A stretch of DNA of 64,000 nucleotides from Burkholderiales bacterium (GTDB taxonomy: Bacteria > Pseudomonadota > Gammaproteobacteria > Burkholderiales > Burkholderiaceae_C), in contig RXJV01000036.1 in assembly GCA_003963075.1 (NCBI GenBank), forward strand, positions 62,001-126,000, written 5' to 3'. Under the pieces are notes generated by a model that was not told where the DNA came from, ran no database searches, and saw nothing but the letters and a program-made list of their open reading frames with translations. Below are positions 1 through 8,516 of this stretch, piece after piece; the first letter of the stretch is position 1; each line of letters opens with the position of its first letter. The position numbers and the translations under genes were made by a program.

Positions 1-570
1 CAGCCCGCGCAGCGGCACGGCCACCCGGCCGCGCGCGCGCGGTGCGGTCACGCGCAGGATCTGGTCGAAGTCGGGCCGCCGGTCGATCTCCTTGACCGCG
101 AACCACTCCTCGCCCCGGCCGATCAGCCGGTACTGGCCCACCGCAGCCGCGCGGGGTGTGGCGTCCAGGCGGCGGAAGAACAGCAGCTCGTCGACGATGA
201 CGCCCTGGTCGGCGGCCTGCGGCCGGCCGCCGCGCTCGAAGTGCCCCTCGAAGAAGCGCGCCTTGAACGCGCGCAGCGGGCGGGCATGGCCAGGTTGCAA
301 GCGCAGCAGGTCAAAAGGCTCGGGGTCGAAGGTCCAGAGCCGCGGCTCACGGGCGAGGGTGTCGCGCAGCGCGGTGTCGGCCGTGGGGTCGGCGAGGTGA
401 AAACGCAGCAGCACCTGGCTGTCGTGCGGGGCATGGAACATCGGCAGGTGCGAGGCATACAGGCCCTCGCGGCCACCGAACACGGCCATGCCATGGCCGC
501 CCATCGCCGTTTCCTCGGCGGCCGCGAACAGCGGCAGCAGCGCGGCGATGGCGACGCTGCGGCGCCTCAT
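1..570 (-). CDS. Exported hypothetical protein, 3' end outside window
   Basis: Family not recognised. The frame reads without a stop from an ATG at 570 to the window edge (190 codons seen). The first 18 or so residues form a signal peptide (arginine-rich start, then a hydrophobic run ending in FAAA). Conserved-looking segments follow: MGGHGMAVFGG, HLPMFHAPHD and a strand-rich middle. Its ATG overlaps the stop of the upstream oxidoreductase gene as ATGA, so the two are probably co-transcribed and translationally coupled. A periplasmic location is inferred from the signal peptide; no catalytic motif was recognised. Confidence 0.7.
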   Translation of the reverse strand, partial: MRRRSVAIAALLPLFAAAEETAMGGHGMAVFGGREGLYASHLPMFHAPHDSQVLLRFHLADPTADTALRDTLAREPRLWTFDPEPFDLLRLQPGHARPLRAFKARFFEGHFERGGRPQAADQGVIVDELLFFRRLDATPRAAAVGQYRLIGRGEEWFAVKEIDRRPDFDQILRVTAPRARGRVAVPLRGL

Positions 571-1703
571 GCCAGGGCCTCGACCAGCAGCTTGCCGCGG
601 TGGTCGCCGGTGAACAGGCTCTGCAGCGCGCCCGGCAGCTGCTCGAAGCCCTGCACCACGGTCTCCTCGAACACGATCTCGCCGCGCTGCACCATCGGCC
701 CGACCACGCGCAGCATCTCGTCCATGCGGTGCAGGTAGTCGCGGGCCAGCATGCCCTGGATGGTGGCGCGCTGGTAAAGCAGGTGATGCAGCAGGCGCGG
801 GCCCAGCTCGGGCGTGTCCAGCCCGCCGGAGTACTGGCTGATGGCGCCGCAGATGACGATGCGGGCGCGGCGGTGGATCAGCGGAATGATGGCGTCGGTG
901 ATCCAGCCGCCGACGTTGTCGAAGTACACGTCCACGCCGCCGGTCAGCGCGCGGATCTCGTCGGCGAGGGACTCGGTCGTGGCGTGGGCCTTGTAGTCCA
1001 CCGCCCAGGTCAGGCCCAGGCGTTCACGCAGCCAGCCACACTTGGCCGCGCCGCCGGCGATGCCCAGCACGCGGCAGCCGTTCTTCAGCGCGAACTGCGC
1101 CACCAGCGAGCCCACCGCGCCGGCCGCGCCGGACACGACGACCACCTCGCCCGCTTTGGGCCGGCCCGACTCCATCAGCCCGAACCAGGCCGTGCGCCCC
1201 GGCATGCCCAGCAAGCCAAGGGCCGTCGACGGCGGCGCCACGGCCGGGTCGAGCTTCCTCAGCACCGAGTGGTGCACCCGGGCGTGGGTCTGCCAGCCCA
1301 GCATGCCTTCCACCCAGTCGCCCGCGGCCAGCGCGGGCACCGACGAATCCAGCACCCGGCCGACGACGCCGGCCGTCTGCACCGTGTCGAGCGCATGCGG
1401 CAGCTCGTTGTAGGTCGGCTTGAGCGACTGGTTGATGCGCATATACGGGTCCACCGACCACCAGCGCGCCTCCACCAGCACCTCGCCGGCGGACAGCGCC
1501 GTGGCCAGCGGCGTGGTGACCAGCTCGTAGTGCTCGGGGCCGACCAGGCCCTCCGGGTGGCGGCGGTACAGCCACTGACGGTTGCTCACCCACCCCGTAG
1601 CGGCTTCGCCGGCCCCGTCAAGGGGGCGCTCCCGGCGGCCCGGCAGAGCCGGATCCGCGGGAGCCGCTGGGGAAGGCAGGACAGCTTGCGAAACAGTGTT
1701 CAT
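567..1703 (-). CDS. NADPH-dependent MDR-family oxidoreductase (curcumin/PTGR-like)
   Basis: A zinc-independent medium-chain dehydrogenase/reductase of the prostaglandin/curcumin reductase type, which reduces the C=C bond of enones with NADPH. Visible signatures are the family N-terminus NRQWLYRRHPEG, RWWSVDPYMR, the nucleotide-binding glycine turn SGAAGAVGS, and DVYFDNVGG. The protein is 378 aa from the ATG at 1703, which has GGAAG about 10 nt upstream. An in-frame ATG at 1712 and a GTG at 1589 are alternatives. Residues about 11-37 have no counterpart in the family and are encoded by a palindromic repeat (1593-1672). The family-like sequence begins right after it, at VSNRQW. It is divergent from a LysR gene that is a likely regulator. 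Confidence 0.85.
   Translation of the reverse strand: MNTVSQAVLPSPAAPADPALPGRRERPLDGAGEAATGWVSNRQWLYRRHPEGLVGPEHYELVTTPLATALSAGEVLVEARWWSVDPYMRINQSLKPTYNELPHALDTVQTAGVVGRVLDSSVPALAAGDWVEGMLGWQTHARVHHSVLRKLDPAVAPPSTALGLLGMPGRTAWFGLMESGRPKAGEVVVVSGAAGAVGSLVAQFALKNGCRVLGIAGGAAKCGWLRERLGLTWAVDYKAHATTESLADEIRALTGGVDVYFDNVGGWITDAIIPLIHRRARIVICGAISQYSGGLDTPELGPRLLHHLLYQRATIQGMLARDYLHRMDEMLRVVGPMVQRGEIVFEETVVQGFEQLPGALQSLFTGDHRGKLLVEALA
1593..1672. repeat. Palindromic repeat element translated in the oxidoreductase N-terminus
   Basis: An 80-bp GC-rich element bounded by inverted ends: CCCC-gt-AGCGGCT at 1593-1605 and AGCCGCTGGGG at 1662-1672. An internal CCCC/GGGG pair flanks GTCAA near 1613-1625. 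It resembles the intergenic palindromic repeats common in Rubrivivax/Roseateles-type genomes. It lies between the only ATG with a good ribosome site and the conserved oxidoreductase N-terminus, and it keeps the frame open. Confidence 0.65.
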
Positions 1704-1781
1704 GCGCCGCATTCTTCCGCCGCGTCTAGTGCCTGTGAAGCAAAACAAAGTCCACAATCGGTGCCCAGCCAGACACAACCC

Positions 1782-2750
1782 ATGGACATCGCCGACCTGC
1801 GCAGCTTCCTCGTCATCGCCCGCCACGCCAATCTGCGCGCCGCGGCGGACGAGCTGCACCAGACGCCGTCGGCCCTGTCCAAGGCGGTCAAGCGGCTGGA
1901 GGGGTCGCTCGCGACGCCGGTGTTCGACCGCGTCGGCAAGGCCATCCGGCTGAACGCGGCGGGCGAGCGGCTGCGCGAACGGGCGCTCGCGCTGGTGGCC
2001 CTGGCCGACCAGACCGAGGCCGAGTTCCGCGGCGTGAGCCGGCGCTCGCATGCGCGGGTGCTCGCGCCGGCCGTGCTGCAGTGGGGCTTCGGCGCCACGC
2101 TGGCGGAGCGGCTGGCCGGCGACGAACCCCAGGCCAGCCTGGCCTTCACCACGCTGTTCGAGGACGCCGCGCTGGCCGCCCTGGCCCGCGGCGACGGCGA
2201 CCTGGCCCTGGTCACCGGCGTGGCGCTGGGCGCGGCGCTGCCGGCCGGGCTGGCGGCGCTGCCGCTGGGCGAGATCCGCATGCAGCTGGCCGCGGGCCCC
2301 GGCCACCCGCTGGCCGGGCACCCCAAAGTGACCACGGCCGAGGTGCTGCAGCACGATTTCGCCTGCCCGCGGCACTCGCTGTTCTGCGGCCTGGAGCGCG
2401 GCGCGCGTGCCGACGGCTGGCGCGACGACCAACTGCCGCGGCGCATCCGCTACTGGCTGGACGAGCTGCCGCTGCTGATCGCCCTGGTCCAGCGCGGCCG
2501 GGCCCTGGCCTACCTGCCCGGCTTCGCGCTGGCCGACACTCCCGGCCTGGTGCGCCTGGCCGTGAGCGACTGCCCCTACGAATGCGTCGAGCAGGTGCAC
2601 CTCGTCTGGCGGCCGGGCACCGCCAGCGGCTGGCTGGCCGGCGCCGTGGCGCGGTCGGTGGCGGCGCTGTCATCGGGCGCGGCCGCCACCGCGTTGGCAG
2701 GGGCCGCCGCCCCGACTCCCGCAACCCGGCACCCGCTGCCGACGGAATAA
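1782..2750 (+). CDS. LysR-family transcriptional regulator
   Basis: A 322-aa LysR-type regulator. The N-terminal winged helix-turn-helix (about residues 1-60) contains LRSFLVIARHANLRAAADEL and QTPSALSKAVKRLE, followed by the usual linker helix. The remainder is a periplasmic-binding-like effector domain (about 90-295). The ATG at 1782 gives the standard family N-terminus. The gene is divergent from the NADPH oxidoreductase with a 78-nt gap between the starts, the usual arrangement for a LysR protein and its target. That relation is inferred, and the effector is unknown. The C-terminus has an alanine-rich tail beyond the effector domain. Confidence 0.92.
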   Translation: MDIADLRSFLVIARHANLRAAADELHQTPSALSKAVKRLEGSLATPVFDRVGKAIRLNAAGERLRERALALVALADQTEAEFRGVSRRSHARVLAPAVLQWGFGATLAERLAGDEPQASLAFTTLFEDAALAALARGDGDLALVTGVALGAALPAGLAALPLGEIRMQLAAGPGHPLAGHPKVTTAEVLQHDFACPRHSLFCGLERGARADGWRDDQLPRRIRYWLDELPLLIALVQRGRALAYLPGFALADTPGLVRLAVSDCPYECVEQVHLVWRPGTASGWLAGAVARSVAALSSGAAATALAGAAAPTPATRHPLPTE

Positions 2751-2756
2751 TCCGCC

Positions 2757-3314
2757 ATGCCTCGCTTCCGCTCCCTCGTCCCCCTGGCGCTGCTCGGCCT
2801 GCTGCTGGCGGGCTGCTCCCTGCTGCCCTCGCTGCCGGAAAAGCCGCGCAAGCCCGTCTACCAGGGCGAGAACTTTGCCGCCGAGGAAACCTTCTCGCGG
2901 CTGTTCGATGCCAGCCTCGACGACACCTGCGAGGCCGCACGGCGTGCGCTGCTGAGCCAGGGCTATGTGATCAGCAAGGCCGGCGGCGGGCTGGTGCAGG
3001 GGGCCAAGAGCTTCCAGCCCGAGGGCGAGGTGCACGTCGAGATCAGCTTCCACGTCGTCTGCGTCGGCGACGGCCCCAGGCAGCAGGTGGCCACCGCCTA
3101 TGTCAGCGCCCAGCAGGACCGCTACGCCCTCAAGCGCAGCGCCCAGGCCGCCAGCCTGGGCGTCAGCGCGCTGGGCTCGATCTCGGTGCCGCTGTCATCC
3201 ACCCAGGACTCGATGGTCAAGGTGGCGTCCGAAACCATCCCGGCCGGCGAGTTCTATGACCGCTTCTTCACGCTGATGCAGCGCATGCTGCGCGAGGCCG
3301 CTCCCGACCGCTGA
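2757..3314 (+). CDS. DUF2242-like outer-membrane lipoprotein
   Basis: A 185-aa predicted lipoprotein. The signal peptide ends in the lipobox LLAGC with Cys20, and the mature part contains YQGENFAAEETFSRLF and DDTCEAARRALLSQGY. This pattern fits the uncharacterised DUF2242 family of proteobacterial lipoproteins; the assignment is from memory of the family and is moderately sure. The gene starts 6 nt after the LysR stop on the same strand, so read-through is likely, but no functional link is apparent. Two cysteines (in DDTC and VVCVG) could form a disulfide in the periplasm. Function unknown. Confidence 0.8.
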   Translation: MPRFRSLVPLALLGLLLAGCSLLPSLPEKPRKPVYQGENFAAEETFSRLFDASLDDTCEAARRALLSQGYVISKAGGGLVQGAKSFQPEGEVHVEISFHVVCVGDGPRQQVATAYVSAQQDRYALKRSAQAASLGVSALGSISVPLSSTQDSMVKVASETIPAGEFYDRFFTLMQRMLREAAPDR

Positions 3315-3319
3315 GGCGG

Positions 3320-3337
3320 GCCGCGCCCAATCGCGGC
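3320..3337 (+). terminator. Weak stem-loop after the lipoprotein gene
   Basis: GCCGCG (3320-3325) and CGCGGC (3332-3337) form a 6-bp stem with a 6-nt loop just after the stop at 3314. There is no T-run after it, so intrinsic termination is only a possibility. Confidence 0.25.
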
Positions 3338-3411
3338 GCGACCAAGTAAACCCGATCTGCGGGATTGCGTCACAACCACGGCAGGCCCGTGCCGCCTAGG
3401 ATCGGCCCGCC

Positions 3412-5946
3412 ATGCTTGCGCCCCCAGCTTCGCCACCCCCGGCGGCCGCACCGGCCCGGCCGCGGCTGCACGCGGCCAAACGCCTGCTTGCCACGGCCTG
3501 GCAGGTGCCGGGCGACGACCCGCAGCAGGCCCAGCGTCTGCGCCACGACCAATGGCGCGCCATCATCGACCCGCTGCCCGCGTCCGTCATCGCGACGGCG
3601 ATCGCGGTCGGCCTGCTGCTGGCCGCGATGGGCCGCGAGGCCGACCTGCGCCCGCTCGGCCCTGTCCTGATCGGGCTCGTGCTGCTCAACGGCTTCAATT
3701 TCGCGCTGTGGTGGTGGGAGCGGCACGGTCGGCCCGCGGGTGCGCCGCCTCGCGGGCTTTGCGCCGGCCTGTGGCTGGCGCTCGATCTGTGCATCGGCGG
3801 CGTGCTCGATGCGCTGCTGGTGCTGCAGGCCGCCCCGCTGGTTTCACCCGGGCTGCAGGCGCCGCTGGTGGCGGCCGTGGCCGGCGCCATCGCCGCCGCG
3901 GCCTGGATGTTCGCGCTGCTGCCCGCCGTGGCGATCGCCTGGGTGCTGGGCGCCTGCGGCACGTTGGCGCTGGGCATCACCCTGCAGCCACTGGCCTGGA
4001 TGAAGGGGTTGCTGCCTCTGCTGCCGCTGTACGCGCTGGTGCTGTGCACCACGGCGCTGATCAATGCGCGGCTCTTCCTGCTCGGCCGGCAGGCCCAGCA
4101 CCGCGCCGCGCAGGACCGCCTGACCGTGTCGCTGCTGCTGCGCGATTTCGAAGACCATGCCAGCGACTGGCTGTGGGAGATCGATCCACAGGGGCGGCTG
4201 CGGCATGTCTCGCAGCGCCTGGCCGAGCAGCTCGGCCAGCCGGCCGATGCCCTCGTCGCGTTGCCGCTGCTGTCGCTGCTGGATCAGCACCTGCCGCCGG
4301 ACGACGGCGAGGCCCGTCAACGCTTGGAACAGCTGGGCACGGCGCTGACGACCTGCAGCCAGCTGCGCGACCACGACCTGCGCCTACGCATCGCCGGTGC
4401 CGATGTCTGGTGGTCGCTCAGCGGCCGGCGCCTGGACGGCGGCGGCTGGCGCGGCGTCGGCAGCGACGTCAGCGAGGTGCGCGAGCGCGAGCGCGAGCTG
4501 CTACGCCTGGCCAACCAGGACCCGGTCACCGGCCTCGCCAACCGCCACCAGTTCAACCGCTGGCTGGCCATGCACCTGGGCGGCGGCGGCCCGGTTTCGC
4601 CCTGCACGATGCTGCTGCTGGACCTGGACTGCTTCAAGCATGTCAACGACAGCCTGGGCCACGCGGCAGGCGACCACCTGCTCGCCGCGGTGGGCGAACA
4701 GCTCGCCGACGGTCTCGCGGCCCGGCGCGGCAACGGCGACCTGGTCGCGCGGCTGGGCGCCGATGAATTCGCGCTGCTGCTGCGCGGCGAGCTCGATGAC
4801 GAGGCCGTGCAGCGCCTGGGCCAGCAGCTGCGCTCGGCGCTGCGCGAGCCGGTCACGGTGGACGGCCATGCGATCGATGTGCGCGTCAGCATCGGCGCCG
4901 CGATCGCGCCACGCCATGCCCAGACACCGGACTCGCTGATGCGCGCGGCCGACCTGGCCCTGTCCGCGGCCAAGGCCGCCGGGCCCGACCGGCTCGTCGG
5001 GTTCGAGCCGGCGCTGCAGCAGGACGCCCAGCAGCGCCTGGACCTGCTGGCCGACCTGCGCATTGCGGTGGACGAAGGCCAGCTCGAAATGCACTACCAG
5101 CCGCAGATCGACCTCGCCCAGGGCCGCGTGGTGGGCTTCGAGGCGCTGATGCGCTGGCGCCACCCGACGCGCGGCCTGGTGCCGCCGTCGGTGTTCATCC
5201 CGCTGGCCGAGGACAGCGGCCTGATCGTGGCGATCGGCGCCTGGGCGCTGCAGGTGGCCTGCCGCGACGCGGCGCGCTGGCCCGGCGAGATGCGCGTGGC
5301 GGTCAATGTGTCGGCGCTACAGTTCGAGCGCAGCCCGATCGAGGTGCATGTGCTCGAAGCGCTGGAGCGCAGCGGGCTGCCGGCCGAGCGGCTGGAGGTC
5401 GAGCTGACCGAATCGGCGCTGCTGCGCGACAGCCAGCACGCCATCGACCTGCTGACCCGGCTGCGCGCGCTGGGCGTGCGCGCCGCGCTGGACGACTTCG
5501 GCACCGGCTTCTCGTCGCTGGCCTATCTGCGCCGCCTGCCGCTGGACCAGCTCAAGATCGACCGCGCCTTCATCGCCGATCTCGACCATCCCAGCGCCGG
5601 CAGCACGGCGCGCGCCATCGTCGCGGCCATCCACGAGCTGGCCCGCGCGCTGGGCCTGCAGACCGTGGCCGAAGGCATCGAGACCGACGCGCAGCAGCGC
5701 GTGCTGACCGAGCTGGGCTGCGCCCTCGGCCAGGGCTTTCTGTTCGCCCCGGCGCTCACGCCGGACGCCACCCGCGCCTTCGTCGAGCTGGCCCACCGCG
5801 ACGGCCTCTCGGCGGCCCGCGAGGCCCAGCACCAGGGCCCGGCCCAGGCGCCCGGCGAGACCGTCTGGCAGGCCACGCGCCTGCAGATCCGCCACGCGCC
5901 GCCGCCGCTGCCCGACACCCGCTTCATCGGCGGCTTGGCCGAATAA
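3412..5946 (+). CDS. Membrane PAS-GGDEF-EAL cyclic-di-GMP signalling protein
   Basis: An 844-aa protein with about six N-terminal membrane segments (residues roughly 55-225), a PAS-like domain (about 240-360, DWLWEIDPQGRL), a GGDEF domain and a C-terminal EAL domain. The GGDEF signature is degenerate, GADEF at residues 449-453, and no RxxD inhibitory site precedes it. The EAL domain looks active: EAL at 577-579, metal-binding ELTES, and the pair D694-D695 in DDFGTG. This suggests c-di-GMP hydrolysis, with the GGDEF part possibly regulatory; that is inference. The ATG at 3412 has AGGA 11 nt upstream. It is likely a single-gene unit. Confidence 0.93.
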   Translation: MLAPPASPPPAAAPARPRLHAAKRLLATAWQVPGDDPQQAQRLRHDQWRAIIDPLPASVIATAIAVGLLLAAMGREADLRPLGPVLIGLVLLNGFNFALWWWERHGRPAGAPPRGLCAGLWLALDLCIGGVLDALLVLQAAPLVSPGLQAPLVAAVAGAIAAAAWMFALLPAVAIAWVLGACGTLALGITLQPLAWMKGLLPLLPLYALVLCTTALINARLFLLGRQAQHRAAQDRLTVSLLLRDFEDHASDWLWEIDPQGRLRHVSQRLAEQLGQPADALVALPLLSLLDQHLPPDDGEARQRLEQLGTALTTCSQLRDHDLRLRIAGADVWWSLSGRRLDGGGWRGVGSDVSEVRERERELLRLANQDPVTGLANRHQFNRWLAMHLGGGGPVSPCTMLLLDLDCFKHVNDSLGHAAGDHLLAAVGEQLADGLAARRGNGDLVARLGADEFALLLRGELDDEAVQRLGQQLRSALREPVTVDGHAIDVRVSIGAAIAPRHAQTPDSLMRAADLALSAAKAAGPDRLVGFEPALQQDAQQRLDLLADLRIAVDEGQLEMHYQPQIDLAQGRVVGFEALMRWRHPTRGLVPPSVFIPLAEDSGLIVAIGAWALQVACRDAARWPGEMRVAVNVSALQFERSPIEVHVLEALERSGLPAERLEVELTESALLRDSQHAIDLLTRLRALGVRAALDDFGTGFSSLAYLRRLPLDQLKIDRAFIADLDHPSAGSTARAIVAAIHELARALGLQTVAEGIETDAQQRVLTELGCALGQGFLFAPALTPDATRAFVELAHRDGLSAAREAQHQGPAQAPGETVWQATRLQIRHAPPPLPDTRFIGGLAE

Positions 5947-5986
5947 TCGCGGCGTTTTCAGCCAGCGCGGCCATGCCGCACCGTCC

Positions 5987-7765
5987 ATGCCCTTCCCTTG
6001 CGTCGCGCGGCGGCTGCCGCGACTTGCTGCCCTGCTGGCCATCGTGGCCGGCGCCGCCCAGGCCACCACGCCGCCCGCGCTGAGCACCCATGCCGAGCGC
6101 AGCGGCCTGCTGCAGACCGGCCGCTATGCCGAGGTCGGCCAGCTCTGCCACGACTTCGCCCGCGCCCACCCGCGCGAGGTGCGCTGCACCCGCTTCGGCA
6201 CCACGCCCCAGGGCCGGCCGATGTGGGCCCTGGTGGCCAGCCAGTCCGGCGCGCTCACGCCCGAGGCGGCGCGGCGCCGCGGCCTGCCGGTCACGCTGAT
6301 CCAGGGCGGCATCCATGCCGGCGAGATCGAGGGCAAGGACGCCGGCTTCATCGCGCTGCGCGAGCAGCTGGCCCGCCCCGGCGCGCTGCGCCAGCAGGTG
6401 CTGGTCTTCGTGCCGGTGTTCAATGCCGATGGCCATGAGCGCTTCGGCCCCTGGAACCGGCCCAACCAGCGCGGCCCCGAGCAAATGGGCTGGCGTGTGA
6501 CCGCTCAGAACCTCAACCTCAACCGAGACTACGCCAAGGCCGATGCGCCCGAGATGCAGGCCATGCTCGGCCTGGTGCGCGCCTGGGACCCGCTCGCCAT
6601 CGTCGACCTGCACACCACCGACGGCGCCCAGTTCCGGCACGACATCGCGGTGATGGTCGAGCCGCTCTACGCCGGCGACGAGGCCCTGCGCCCGATCGGC
6701 CGCGCCTGGCGCGACGGCGTCATCGACAGGCTGCGCGCCCAGGGCGGCCTGCCCCTGCCCTTCTACCCGTCCTTCGACGAGCACGACAACCCGGCCAGCG
6801 GCTTCACCGACATCGTGTCGACCCCGCGCTTCTCGGCCGGCTACTTCTTGCTGCGCAACCGGCTGAGCATGCTGGTCGAGACCCACTCCTGGCGCGACTA
6901 CCCGCACCGCGTGCGCCAGACCCGCCAGACCGTGGACGCCGTGCTCGAGCTCATCGCCACCCACGGGCGCGCCTGGCTGGCCGAGGCCCGCGCCGCCGAC
7001 GCCCGCGCCGCCGCGCTGACCGAGCTGCCGCTGGCCTGGCGCACGCTGGACGAAGCCCGCGAGATCGACTTCCTCGGCTATGCCTACAGCCGCACGCCCA
7101 GCGACATCTCCGGCGCGCTGATGACCCGCTACGACGAGAGCCGGCCCGAGGTCTGGAAGCTGCCGCTGCGTGAGCGCGTCGTGCCGGACCAGGTGCGCCC
7201 GGCGCCGCGTGCCGGCTATCTGGTGCCGGCCGAGCACGCCGCCTGGGTGGGCGAGAAGCTCGCGCAGCACGGCATCCGCTTCCTGCGCCTGAGCGCCGGC
7301 CAGGACGCGCTGGCGGTGCAGGCCTTCCGCGCCAGCGCCGTCCAGCACGACGCCCGCAGCACCGAGGGCCGCGTGCGCACCCGCCTCACCGGCGCCTGGG
7401 CGCCCGAGACCCGCGCCCTGCCGGCCGGCAGCCTGTTCGTGCCCATCGCCCAGCCGCTGGCACGCCTGCTGATGCATCTGCTTGAACCCGATGCGCCCGA
7501 CTCACTCGCCGCCTGGGGCCGTTTTGACAACGCCTTCGAGCAGAAGGAGTTCATGGAACCCTATGTGGCCGAGCAAATCGCCCGCGAGCAGCTCGCCGCC
7601 AGCCCGGCCCTGCGCGACGAGTTCCAGGCCCGGCTGCGCGACGACCCCGCCTTCGCCGCCAGCGCCGAGCAGCGCCTGGACTTCTTCTTCCGCCGCGCGC
7701 CGAGCTGGGACGAGCGCTACCTGCTCTACCCGGTGCTGCGCGCCGACACGCGCCCGACGCCATGA
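5987..7765 (+). CDS. Exported M14-family zinc carboxypeptidase
   Basis: A 592-aa metallocarboxypeptidase with a signal peptide ending near residue 26 (AGAAQA). Zinc ligands of the M14 fold are visible: H110 and E113 in GGIHAGEIEG, and H209 in DLHTTDG. N179-R180 (NLNLNRDY) supplies the substrate-binding arginine, and E298 in LVETHSW is the catalytic glutamate. It should remove C-terminal amino acids from peptides in the periplasm or medium. The C-terminal 250 residues have no recognised domain. Its TGA overlaps the next ATG as ATGA, so the downstream gene is translationally coupled. Confidence 0.9.
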   Translation: MPFPCVARRLPRLAALLAIVAGAAQATTPPALSTHAERSGLLQTGRYAEVGQLCHDFARAHPREVRCTRFGTTPQGRPMWALVASQSGALTPEAARRRGLPVTLIQGGIHAGEIEGKDAGFIALREQLARPGALRQQVLVFVPVFNADGHERFGPWNRPNQRGPEQMGWRVTAQNLNLNRDYAKADAPEMQAMLGLVRAWDPLAIVDLHTTDGAQFRHDIAVMVEPLYAGDEALRPIGRAWRDGVIDRLRAQGGLPLPFYPSFDEHDNPASGFTDIVSTPRFSAGYFLLRNRLSMLVETHSWRDYPHRVRQTRQTVDAVLELIATHGRAWLAEARAADARAAALTELPLAWRTLDEAREIDFLGYAYSRTPSDISGALMTRYDESRPEVWKLPLRERVVPDQVRPAPRAGYLVPAEHAAWVGEKLAQHGIRFLRLSAGQDALAVQAFRASAVQHDARSTEGRVRTRLTGAWAPETRALPAGSLFVPIAQPLARLLMHLLEPDAPDSLAAWGRFDNAFEQKEFMEPYVAEQIAREQLAASPALRDEFQARLRDDPAFAASAEQRLDFFFRRAPSWDERYLLYPVLRADTRPTP

Positions 7766-8484
7766 GCGCGCCGGACCCCCAAGCTTCGAGCCGCCTGCAG
7801 GCCGAGCGGGCCAGGCTGCACCCGGCACCCGCGGCCGGCGCCACCCGCACCCTGGTGCTGGAGCTGGCCCGCCCGGCCGACTGGAACGTGCTCGCCGCGG
7901 TGTGGCAGGGCGTGCAGGCCGACCTGGCCCTGCCCGCGCCGGCGATCGCCGTGTCCGGCAGCGAGGGCCTGCAGCTGTGGTTCTCGCTGCAGCAGCCGGT
8001 CGACGGGGCACGCGCGGCCGCCTTCCTGGCCGGTCTGCGCGGCCGCTACCTGCCCGGCGTCGCGCCGGCCCGGGTCCGCAGCCTGCCGCCCTCCGACGGC
8101 GGCGCATGGCAGCTGCCCGAGGTGCCGGCGCTGCAGGCCGGCGGCGAGAACTGGTCCGCCTTCATTGCGCCCGACCTGGCGCCGCTGTTCAGCGACACGC
8201 CCTGGCTGGATGTGCAACCCAGCCCCGAGGGCCAGGCCGATCTGCTGGCCGGGTTGCGCCCGATCCCGCCCGCTGCGTTCGACGCCGCACTGCAGGCCCT
8301 GCAGCCGGCCCTGAAGCCGGCCGCGGCCGACGACACGCCCCAAACGGCAGGTCCAGCGATGGCTCCGTCAGCGCCCGGCGCCGACCTCGACCCGCGCGCC
8401 TTTCTGCAGCGCGTGCTCAACGATGAATCCGCGCCGCTGGTGCTGCGGGTGGAGGCCGCGAAGGCCTTGCTCGGGCGGGGGTGA
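7762..8484 (+). CDS. Conserved hypothetical protein coupled to the carboxypeptidase
   Basis: Not confidently recognised. This is a 240-aa soluble protein without signal peptide or membrane segment, starting in an ATGA overlap with the M14 carboxypeptidase gene. Residues about 35-110 show alternating hydrophobic strands with a SGSEGLQLWFSL segment. That segment faintly recalls the strand-turn of archaeo-eukaryotic primase-like folds, but this is too weak to assign. The tail is alanine/proline-rich and ends in a short helix (RVLNDESAPLVLRVEAAKALL). The overlap suggests co-expression only. It converges with the GH92 gene downstream. Confidence 0.7.
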   Translation: MSAPDPQASSRLQAERARLHPAPAAGATRTLVLELARPADWNVLAAVWQGVQADLALPAPAIAVSGSEGLQLWFSLQQPVDGARAAAFLAGLRGRYLPGVAPARVRSLPPSDGGAWQLPEVPALQAGGENWSAFIAPDLAPLFSDTPWLDVQPSPEGQADLLAGLRPIPPAAFDAALQALQPALKPAAADDTPQTAGPAMAPSAPGADLDPRAFLQRVLNDESAPLVLRVEAAKALLGRG

Positions 8485-8516
8485 CGGCGCGCTCGCCCGG
8501 CCGGTTCCGCGGCGGG

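Noticed and set aside
1704..2600. N-terminal extension of the oxidoreductase frame to 2600
   Set aside because: It is antisense to the LysR gene, has shadow-type composition, and lies upstream of a good ribosome site and ATG at 1703.
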